NCBI GenBank assembly: GCA_051657905.1
Contig: JBOFLO010000007.1
Location: 1 to 6,109, forward strand
Direction of reading: 5' to 3'
Length of the DNA stretch: 6,109 bases
Origin: JBOFLO01 sp051657905
GTDB taxonomy: Bacteria > Patescibacteriota > Gracilibacteria > UBA1369
The notes below the pieces were generated by a model. That model was not told the origin of the DNA. It was given only the letters and a program-made list of their open reading frames with translations, and did no database searches. Positions within the stretch are counted from its first letter, which is position 1, and each line of letters starts with the position of its first letter. The position numbers and the translations under genes were made by a program. Below, one piece after another: positions 1 to 5,043 of the stretch.

Positions 1-694
1 CATCAATCAAAGACAATTCCACTTGAGTACGAGACATATTTTCAGGAGCCACATAAAGTTTCTTCACTTCCAAAGAAGTATTCGCCCCCAACCTAGCCAC
101 ACTATCATCCAAAAACCTCACCACCACAAAACTATCCGCTCTAGTAATCAACAAATCCCCTTCTTCCAAAGCGAAATTCTTATCCACAGCCAAAATTTGC
201 CCATCTCTATTTACATAAACTTCCCCGCGCACTTCCTCCAAAAAAGTCCATTTGGAAGCTTTGGTCAACTTCATTTCCAACGGAGAAACAGTCAAAATAC
301 CCAATCCCACCACAAATAAAACAAAAGTCGCCACTGGCGCCTGAACAGTTTTCCAAAAATTATTGCTCCAAACAAAACTCGGCTTAACGTCACCTATCTG
401 CGCTAAAATATTTTTCTTCAAATAATTAACCTGATAAACCGACAAATTCACCCCTCCAGAAATATTCATAATCTTTTCAATCAAATTCAAATCAGCCACT
501 CTATTAATTTGTTCAGCGGCATTACTTCTAGCTTCTGCACTTTCACTAATCATCTTCAATAAATTTTCTTTGCCAGAACTAATTTGCTCAGCACTAAGCA
601 TAGGTTTCAAATCAGCTTGTTTGAGCCTTTCAGCCAAATTTGCCAATTCCCCCGAGTCCTGCGCCTGATTGTTCTGATTAAAGAACCACTTCAT
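1..694 (-). CDS. FecR-domain membrane protein, probable sigma-factor regulator (partial, 3' end outside window)
   Basis: The reading frame is open from an ATG at 694-692 to the left edge, giving 231 residues without a stop, so the C-terminus is missing. Residues 1-117 are polar, rich in Ala/Glu/Lys/Asn, and probably cytoplasmic. Residues about 118-138 form one hydrophobic membrane segment (core VATFVLFVVGLGIL). Residues about 154-215 match the FecR domain pattern: GEVYVNRDG, then EEGDLLITRADSFVVVRF, then DDSVARLG. FecR domains lie outside the cytoplasm in regulators paired with ECF sigma factors. The gene starts 49 bp after the sigma-factor gene on the same strand, so co-transcription and anti-sigma or co-activator control of that sigma factor are inferred. 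There is no cysteine in the visible part, so it is not a zinc-binding (ZAS-type) anti-sigma factor. The N-terminal region is not recognised as a known anti-sigma domain. No Shine-Dalgarno precedes the ATG. The FecR assignment is fairly sure; the regulatory role is inferred from context. Confidence 0.7.
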   Translation of the reverse strand, partial: MKWFFNQNNQAQDSGELANLAERLKQADLKPMLSAEQISSGKENLLKMISESAEARSNAAEQINRVADLNLIEKIMNISGGVNLSVYQVNYLKKNILAQIGDVKPSFVWSNNFWKTVQAPVATFVLFVVGLGILTVSPLEMKLTKASKWTFLEEVRGEVYVNRDGQILAVDKNFALEEGDLLITRADSFVVVRFLDDSVARLGANTSLEVKKLYVAPENMSRTQVELSLID

Positions 695-743
695 TGATTG
701 TTGATTATTCTATCTTATTAACTACTACTAAGCATTTTTGTTA

Positions 744-1346
744 CTAATATTTAATACCCATATCTACCAATACTTTTTTCAATTCTTGTAAAGCCCTATG
801 CTTTAAAACCCTCAAACTCCCCTCTGTCTTTTTCAAAATCTGCGCAACTTCTCTATTATCCAGGTCATTAATATAATAAAGAGTAATAATTTCACGATAA
901 TTAGCCTTCAGTTTCCCCATGGCATTTTTCAAATTATCCTTACCAATCGCCTGATCCACCACACTTCTAGGGTCACTTTCCTTTTTATGATCAGCAAAAG
1001 TCGGTTCCAAAGGCGCCATATCTTTATTAAATCGATGAAAATCCACAATCAAATTATGTGCAATTCTAAATAACCAAGAAGAAAATGAACTACCCGGTTT
1101 TTGCTGATATTTCTTCAAATTTTCCCACACTTTCAAAAAGGTCGTTTCTGTCAAATCCAAGGCTTCATCCTTAGGTACTTTAAAGTAAATATAGCGATAA
1201 ACTTTCTGCACAAATTGTTCATAAATTTTTGCAAAAGCCTCCACCTGACCCGCTTGGGCCTTTTTAACTAATTTCTCCAATTCCTGTGCATCCATTTGTA
1301 TCTCACCACTTTGTCCTGTCAAATGGCCATTATTCTCGATATTCAT
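744..1346 (-). CDS. RNA polymerase sigma factor, sigma-70 family, ECF type
   Basis: This 200-residue protein has the two-domain ECF layout. Sigma region 2 spans about residues 33-105 (AFAKIYEQFVQKVYRYIYFK, then TETTFLKVWENL, then SSWLFRIAHNLIVDFHR). A short acidic linker follows. Sigma region 4 spans about 137-193, with a helix-turn-helix around NREVAQILKKTEGSLRVLKHRA. Regions 1 and 3 are absent, as expected for ECF factors. It would direct RNA polymerase to a small set of promoters, probably in response to a signal passed on by the FecR-domain protein encoded 49 bp downstream. The start is uncertain: the ATG at 1346 has no ribosome-binding site, whereas an in-frame ATG at 1295 (residue 18) has GGTGAG 6 nt upstream and would give a 183-residue protein starting just before the conserved region. 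The stop is TAG. Family assignment is firm; target genes and signal are unknown. Confidence 0.9.
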   Translation of the reverse strand: MNIENNGHLTGQSGEIQMDAQELEKLVKKAQAGQVEAFAKIYEQFVQKVYRYIYFKVPKDEALDLTETTFLKVWENLKKYQQKPGSSFSSWLFRIAHNLIVDFHRFNKDMAPLEPTFADHKKESDPRSVVDQAIGKDNLKNAMGKLKANYREIITLYYINDLDNREVAQILKKTEGSLRVLKHRALQELKKVLVDMGIKY

Positions 1347-1484
1347 CCAAATGCTTATTACTAAATCAAAACTACCTTTTAATTAACTAAAGTTCAACTT
1401 GCAATTTTGTCAAAAACACCAACTCCAACAGCCTCAAACTGCCTTACATAATCTAAAACACCATTTCATCTAAATTATTACAGT

Positions 1485-1517
1485 AAAAAAGCGCCTTTTC
1501 TTTCAAACAAGGCGCTT
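1485..1517 (-). terminator. Rho-independent terminator after the rsmH-ftsL unit
   Basis: On the minus strand a 9-bp perfect stem AAGCGCCTT / AAGGCGCTT encloses an 11-nt loop and runs into six consecutive T residues (complement of 1485-1490, partly shared with the stem). It begins 21 bp after the stop of the FtsL-like gene. This is a textbook intrinsic terminator and separates the division genes from the sigma-factor unit further along the same strand. Confidence 0.9.
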
Positions 1518-1538
1518 AATTGATTTTCTAACTCAATT

Positions 1539-1943
1539 TTAGTCAGCTTTAGCCAAAACATGCTCACCAGTCACATATTCAAATTTTGCCGGCTTAACCA
1601 TTCCATCAAATTTCTCTTCTTTTAACATCTCAGTCAAAGATCTTACTTTTGCTATATAAAGGGTTTTTTCATTCCTCTCGGTTTGCAATTCCTGACGCGC
1701 AATTTCCAAACGTTTCAAATTATAGCCTTTAGTAGCCAATTTATTGTAATTCAAGAGATAAAAGAAACCCAACAAGGAAATCAATAAAAGCAAAATTCCC
1801 ATTAACATAAAAGGATTAATATCGAATCTGATAAATTCCTTAGCCTTAGCTTCGGCAGCCTGTACCAACCCCGCTTTGGCCGCTTTACTTTCCGATCTAA
1901 AATCGCTGCGATAAGGACTGTAAGATGTTTTGATATGGGACAT
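1539..1943 (-). CDS. ftsL: FtsL-like cell-division protein, single membrane pass with coiled coil
   Basis: This 134-residue protein has a basic, cytoplasmic N-terminus (1-44), one strongly hydrophobic segment at about 45-65 (FMLMGILLLLISLLGFFYLL), and an outward-facing amphipathic helix at about 70-112 (KGYNLKRLEIARQELQTER and beyond) that should form a coiled coil. This is the layout of FtsL/FtsB/DivIC proteins, which join FtsQ and FtsW/FtsI in the divisome; the short GY-x-L-x-x-LE stretch right after the membrane segment is FtsL-like. Its place 19 bp after rsmH on the same strand matches the conserved dcw order mraW-ftsL and is the main reason for choosing FtsL over FtsB. No Shine-Dalgarno is visible; the upstream sequence is nearly pure A/T. 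The usual next gene, ftsI, does not follow: a terminator does. Sequence conservation in this family is low, so the name rests on topology plus position. Confidence 0.65.
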   Translation of the reverse strand: MSHIKTSYSPYRSDFRSESKAAKAGLVQAAEAKAKEFIRFDINPFMLMGILLLLISLLGFFYLLNYNKLATKGYNLKRLEIARQELQTERNEKTLYIAKVRSLTEMLKEEKFDGMVKPAKFEYVTGEHVLAKAD

Positions 1944-1962
1944 TTTTGTTTTTTAAATTTTT

Positions 1963-2904
1963 TTATATTTTTTCTGCCACACGTAGTTTGGCACTGCGGG
2001 CTCGGGGATTTTCCCTTACCTCATCTTCACTTGGCGCCAAAGGTTTACGCGTAATTATTTTTAAATTTGGTTCCAACTTTCTGGTATGCAATTCCTCCGG
2101 AAGATTCACATATTCTTTAGACTCTTCTCTAAAAAACATTTTCACCGTTTTATCTTCCAAAGAGTGATAGGCAACCACAATCATTCTCCCCCCAACCTCC
2201 AATTTACGAACAGCCGCCGGTAAAATTTGTACCAACGCTTCCATTTCCTTATTTACTTCAATTCTCAAAGCTTGAAAAACACGCGTCGCCGGATGAATTT
2301 TCTTTTTCCCACGAACCCTGACTTTCGCCGCAATCAAATCAGCCAAATCCAAAGTACGAGTAAACGGTCTATTCTGTCTTTCCTGAACAATCGCTGCCGC
2401 AATCAAGCGAGCATGCGGTTCTTCGCCATAACTTCTAAAAATTTCCGCCAATTGTTTTTCACTGTATTTATTAACAACTTCAGCCGCCGTCAAATCTTGT
2501 TCCTGATTAAAACGCATATCCAATTCACCATCTTTTTGAAAAGAAAAACCTCTTTCCCCCTGGTCAACATGAGGCGAAGAAAGCCCTAAATCCAAAACAA
2601 TCGCATCCACTTTTTCAAATCCCAATTCCTCTAGAACCTCTTCCAATTCAGAAAAATTCCTATTCACATAAATCACTCTCTCACCAAAATTCTTCAATCT
2701 ATTTTTAGCAAAAGCTAAATTCTCCTGATCCAATTCAAAAGCAATTACCTTTACCCCTTTATCAGCATTTTTCAAAATCTCCTCAGTATAACCTCCCAAC
2801 CCCAAAGTTCCATCTACCACCAACTTTTCACCCTGCAAATTCAAAAAACTCAAAACTTCTTTGATCATTACTGACTTGTGAACTGGGTTTTTTGTTGATT
2901 CCAT
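1963..2904 (-). CDS. rsmH: 16S rRNA (cytosine(1402)-N(4))-methyltransferase RsmH (MraW)
   Basis: RsmH methylates N4 of C1402 in the decoding centre of 16S rRNA using S-adenosylmethionine. All family hallmarks are visible, in 313-residue numbering: N-terminal HKSVMIKEVL; the SAM-binding motif VVDGTLGLGGYTEEI (29-43, with Tyr where most homologues have His); FELDQ (57-61); LDLGLSSPHVDQGERGFSF (104-122) followed by DGELDMRF; HPATRVFQALRIEVNKE (204-220); and AYHSLEDKTVK (245-255). The C-terminus PRARSAKLRVAEK is also typical. Length is normal for the family (about 300-320). I start at the ATG at 2904; an adjacent in-frame TTG at 2907 would add one residue and is less likely. No Shine-Dalgarno is present. 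It heads a two-gene dcw remnant with the FtsL-like gene; mraZ, which commonly precedes it, is absent. The identification is very secure. Confidence 0.98.
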   Translation of the reverse strand: MESTKNPVHKSVMIKEVLSFLNLQGEKLVVDGTLGLGGYTEEILKNADKGVKVIAFELDQENLAFAKNRLKNFGERVIYVNRNFSELEEVLEELGFEKVDAIVLDLGLSSPHVDQGERGFSFQKDGELDMRFNQEQDLTAAEVVNKYSEKQLAEIFRSYGEEPHARLIAAAIVQERQNRPFTRTLDLADLIAAKVRVRGKKKIHPATRVFQALRIEVNKEMEALVQILPAAVRKLEVGGRMIVVAYHSLEDKTVKMFFREESKEYVNLPEELHTRKLEPNLKIITRKPLAPSEDEVRENPRARSAKLRVAEKI

Positions 2905-2923
2905 CAATATATTTTTTGATTGT

Positions 2924-3034
2924 GTTCAAAACTTCTATTCAGTCATGTACAAGTTTTTTGAACTTACACCCTTGTGCTCAAGTTATAAGCAAACAAAGCC
3001 AATGTCAAAGTTTTTACTCACCAGAGTTCAACTT
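2924..3034. repeat. Cluster of AAGTT / GTTCAA-type repeats upstream of rsmH
   Basis: Related short motifs recur: GTTCAAAACTT (2924-2934), AAGTTTTTTGAACTT (2951-2965, an inverted repeat), TCAAGTT (2978-2984), TCAAAGTTTTT (3005-3015) and AGTTCAACTT (3025-3034). Spacing is about 20-27 bp between neighbours. The cluster flanks and overlaps the candidate rsmH promoter, so operator sites for an unidentified regulator are possible. A/T-rich sequence alone could produce some of these matches. Confidence 0.4.
2982..3008 (-). promoter_or_regulatory. Candidate sigma-70-type promoter for rsmH-ftsL
   Basis: On the minus strand a perfect -35 hexamer TTGACA (3008-3003) is followed after 15 bp by TATAAC (2987-2982), five of six matches to TATAAT. 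The spacer is shorter than the ideal 17 bp, which lowers confidence. Transcription would start near 2975, about 70 nt before the rsmH ATG. Confidence 0.45.
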
Positions 3035-3212
3035 TTTTACTCTCCAAACCGCTCACAAATCAAAATATTGGCCAACAGCAATCAAAAACACTCTAATAAA
3101 AAATTGTTGCTACCTCCTAACCTTATTGCATAACAAAATTATCATTAGAAGGAACTAATTTTATGTACAAAATCCTCAACAACTGTCAAAATACCCAAAA
3201 ATTCAAATCAAC

Positions 3213-3686
3213 ATGTCTACACCTTTAAGTGAAATAGTAGTTATCCTTGCTTCAGCAGTTCCATTTGTCGGAGTTGCCGGTTCTTTGGCCGTTGGAAAAC
3301 TTGTCGGGCTTCCTCCCACTGCAGCTTTATTTTGGGCATTGCTCGGGAACACCCTAGCCGCAATTTTAGCCTTCGCCATTTTGAATTTCCTTTTCAAGCA
3401 TGTCATTTTCAAAATCAAATTCCTGGAAATTAAATTCAAAAAGAAATTTGAAAAATTACATCAAAGCCATTCGGAAAAATTCAATTCCGCTGGCTTAGTT
3501 TTCCTCACTATATTTACAGCCTCTCCCCTGCCCGGCACCGGTGCCTACACTGGAGTTCTAATCGCCTACATTTTCAACGCCCCCTTCTGGCCTTCCGTTC
3601 TGGCAATTACTTTAGGAAATATCGTCAAAGGATTAATTTTAACTGGCGGAATGGAAAGTGTTTTATACTTTTTTAACATTCACTAG
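3213..3686 (+). CDS. Small multi-drug export family membrane protein (COG2426 / PF06695-like)
   Basis: This 157-residue, mostly hydrophobic protein shows the pattern of the small multi-drug export protein family. It has an N-terminal hydrophobic stretch with a Pro-containing turn (ASAVPFVGVAGSLAVGKLVG, 13-32), then ALLGNTLAAILAFAILNFL (42-60), a basic amphipathic cytoplasmic segment (about 63-90), and the signature SPLPGTGAYTGVLIAYIF (104-121), ending in a further hydrophobic helix with LGNIVKG (134-140). Length agrees with the family (about 150-170). The family name comes from early annotation; true substrates are not established, and structure-prediction work has linked it to the DedA/VTT membrane proteins with re-entrant loops, suggesting lipid- or ion-related transport. 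The ATG at 3213 has no ribosome-binding site, and an in-frame TAA at 3156 limits upstream extension. A short ORF overlaps its start (see findings). It lies 59 bp before gap, which may have its own promoter. Confidence 0.75.
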   Translation: MSTPLSEIVVILASAVPFVGVAGSLAVGKLVGLPPTAALFWALLGNTLAAILAFAILNFLFKHVIFKIKFLEIKFKKKFEKLHQSHSEKFNSAGLVFLTIFTASPLPGTGAYTGVLIAYIFNAPFWPSVLAITLGNIVKGLILTGGMESVLYFFNIH

Positions 3687-3712
3687 CCCAACTGGTCGGA
3701 GCAAATTTTCCA

Positions 3713-3721
3713 TGTTATATT
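3713..3721 (+). promoter_or_regulatory. Candidate extended -10 promoter for gap
   Basis: TGTTATATT (3713-3721) is an extended -10 element: TG, one base, then TATATT (five of six matches to TATAAT). No good -35 lies 16-18 bp upstream, which extended -10 promoters can do without. Transcription would begin near 3728, leaving a leader of only about 18 nt before the gap ATG at 3746. Confidence 0.4.
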
Positions 3722-3745
3722 AAAGAAAAATTAACCAAAACAAAT

Positions 3746-4789
3746 ATGTTCAGTAAAAAAACTGCAAAAAAATCTGATCAAAGACCTTTGGTGGCAATTA
3801 ATGGTTTCGGCAGAATCGGCCGCCAAATTTTCCGCATCAATTTAGAAAAAGGCGAACCACTTAACATCGTGGCTGTTAATAATATCGGCGACAATAAAAC
3901 TACGGCTCATCTACTGAAATACGATTCCAATTTTGGAACTTCGGATGCTGATATTAAATGTGAAGATGAAAATTCTATCACTATTAATGGTAAGAAAATT
4001 AAATATTTACAAGTTCGCGAACCGGAAAATCTTCCTTGGAAAAAACTCGGCGTAGATTTAGTTATCGAATCAACCGGAATTTTCACTGATCGCGAGGGAG
4101 CTTCTAAACATCTAACCGCTGGCGCCAAAAAAGTAATTATTTCCGCTCCAGGAAAAAATCCCGACATCACAGTTTTGATGGGCGTAAATTTAAAACAATA
4201 TAATTCCAAAAAACATCACATCATCTCCAACGCTTCCTGCACCACCAATTGTCTCGGACCAATTGTTAAAGTTCTCAATGATAAATTGGGAATCAAAAAC
4301 GGTTTGATGAACACCACTCACTCCTACACCAACGATCAACGTCTGCAAGACCTCGAACATAAAGACCTAAGACGCGCCCGCGCCGCTGCCCTTTCCATTA
4401 TCCCAACCACTACCGGCGCAGCCACCACTGTCGGCGAAGTAATTCCAGAACTAAAAGGGAAATTAAACGGCTTCTCAGTTCGTGTCCCAACTCCAGTAGT
4501 TTCTTTAGTGGACTTCACTTTCACTTCCAATAAAAAAACCACAGCCGAAGAAGTAAATAAAATTCTAGCCAACGCCGCCAAAAAACAACTAAAAGGAATT
4601 ATGGATTTCAATATGCTTCCTTTGGTTTCCGTAGATTACAAAAAAAATCCTCACTCCTCGATAGTTGATGGACTTTCTACCATGGTGGTCGGTGGGAATT
4701 TAGTTAAAGTAGTGGCCTGGTATGATAATGAATGGGGCTACTCTACTCGAACCGTTGAAGTCACTGAATATATTGCCAACAAACTTTAA
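3746..4789 (+). CDS. gap: Glyceraldehyde-3-phosphate dehydrogenase, class I, phosphorylating
   Basis: The enzyme interconverts glyceraldehyde 3-phosphate plus phosphate and 1,3-bisphosphoglycerate with NAD(P) in glycolysis/gluconeogenesis. The 347-residue chain has the Rossmann motif INGFGRIGRQIF (18-29); the active-site segment SNASCTTNCLGP (161-172) with catalytic Cys165; the partner His192 in NTTHSYTNDQ; DLRRARAAALSIIPTTTGAA (207-226); RVPTPVVSLVDF (246-257); and the C-terminal WYDNEWGYSTR (325-335). A short basic N-terminal extension (about 13 residues) precedes the usual start. Two cofactor-site positions are unusual: Asn46 replaces the Asp (Asp32 in Bacillus numbering) that favours NAD, and Glu204 stands where NAD enzymes have Pro188, so cofactor preference cannot be read off safely. 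No Shine-Dalgarno is visible. The stop overlaps the next start by one base. The identification is certain. Confidence 0.99.
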   Translation: MFSKKTAKKSDQRPLVAINGFGRIGRQIFRINLEKGEPLNIVAVNNIGDNKTTAHLLKYDSNFGTSDADIKCEDENSITINGKKIKYLQVREPENLPWKKLGVDLVIESTGIFTDREGASKHLTAGAKKVIISAPGKNPDITVLMGVNLKQYNSKKHHIISNASCTTNCLGPIVKVLNDKLGIKNGLMNTTHSYTNDQRLQDLEHKDLRRARAAALSIIPTTTGAATTVGEVIPELKGKLNGFSVRVPTPVVSLVDFTFTSNKKTTAEEVNKILANAAKKQLKGIMDFNMLPLVSVDYKKNPHSSIVDGLSTMVVGGNLVKVVAWYDNEWGYSTRTVEVTEYIANKL

Positions 4790-4995
4790 TGGAAAATCCT
4801 CAAAAACCCGGATTCTGGGATTTATTTTTTGGTAGATTAATCGGCTCATGCGTGGTCGGCTGCTGGATAATAACCGCAATTGCAATTATAGCCGGCCTGG
4901 TAATTTTCTACATTGCTTCCAATAATCCTGAATTTGTAAAAGAATTCCAAGAAGAAATCCGCAACAATCAAGACTTTCTACAAAATTTGCAATAA
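4789..4995 (+). CDS. Small single-pass membrane protein of unknown function, coupled to gap
   Basis: I do not recognise a family for this 68-residue protein. It has a short polar N-terminus with aromatic residues (MENPQKPGFWDLFFGRL), one long hydrophobic segment at about 17-43 containing two cysteines (SCVVGCW) and then a run of Ile/Ala/Val, and an acidic, Asn/Gln-rich C-terminal tail (about 45-68) predicted helical. Its ATG overlaps the gap stop codon in TAATG, so translation is probably coupled to gap and the two are co-transcribed. The last codons overlap the -35 element of the hrcA promoter. A real gene is favoured by the tight overlap, clear membrane topology and tight packing before hrcA. 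Function is unknown; a membrane anchor or small modulator would be a guess. Confidence 0.6.
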   Translation: MENPQKPGFWDLFFGRLIGSCVVGCWIITAIAIIAGLVIFYIASNNPEFVKEFQEEIRNNQDFLQNLQ

Positions 4996-5015
4996 GGATT
5001 TTAGCACTGTATAAT
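4987..5015 (+). promoter_or_regulatory. hrcA-grpE promoter, sigma-70 type
   Basis: TTGCAA (4987-4992, four of six to TTGACA) and a perfect TATAAT (5010-5015) are separated by exactly 17 bp. The -35 lies in the final codons of the preceding small gene. Transcription should start near 5022, within the right arm of the CIRCE operator, leaving a leader of about 20 nt that has no Shine-Dalgarno. Confidence 0.8.
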
Positions 5016-5027
5016 CCGCACTGCTAA
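5001..5027 (+). promoter_or_regulatory. CIRCE operator (HrcA binding site)
   Basis: The sequence TTAGCACTG-N9-CACTGCTAA matches the CIRCE consensus TTAGCACTC-N9-GAGTGCTAA at 8 of 9 positions in the left arm and 7 of 9 in the right, with the exact 9-bp spacer. The spacer contains the -10 box TATAAT, so bound repressor would block RNA polymerase directly. It sits 16 bp before hrcA, the classic position for heat-shock autoregulation. Confidence 0.93.
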
Positions 5028-5043
5028 ACAATCAAAGTAATTC

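Larger units (their letters stand above)
2905..3212. other. Divergent intergenic region between rsmH (minus) and the export-family gene (plus)
   Basis: This 308-bp A/T-rich region separates two outward-reading units and must hold both of their promoters. Visible inside it are a candidate minus-strand promoter (2982-3008), a run of AAGTT/GTTCAA-type repeats (2924-3034), a weak imperfect inverted repeat (3092-3149), and, near the right end, an AGAAGGAA ribosome-binding-like site followed by a 21-codon ORF that overlaps the next gene. Longer open frames in here translate to composition that does not resemble a protein. There is no mraZ-like gene, tRNA or recognisable riboswitch. Confidence 0.8.

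Noticed and set aside
23..319. 98-codon plus-strand open frame.
   Set aside because: It is antisense to the FecR-domain gene, with His/Ser/Gln-rich low-complexity translation typical of an antisense shadow.
1946..2589. Plus-strand open frames of 73 and 120 codons opposite rsmH.
   Set aside because: They are antisense to a well-conserved gene and their translations show no family features.
3143..3145. Minus-strand ATG at 3145 beginning an 11-codon frame that ends in the AGGAGG loop.
   Set aside because: Very short, no ribosome-binding site, no reason to think it is translated.
2892..3158. Plus-strand open frames of 88 and 62 codons in the divergent intergenic region.
   Set aside because: No ribosome-binding site, composition unlike a protein, and overlap with the promoter and repeat region; no recognisable motif.
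3203..3439. 78-codon minus-strand open frame opposite the export-family gene.
   Set aside because: Antisense to a gene with clear family signature; no independent support.
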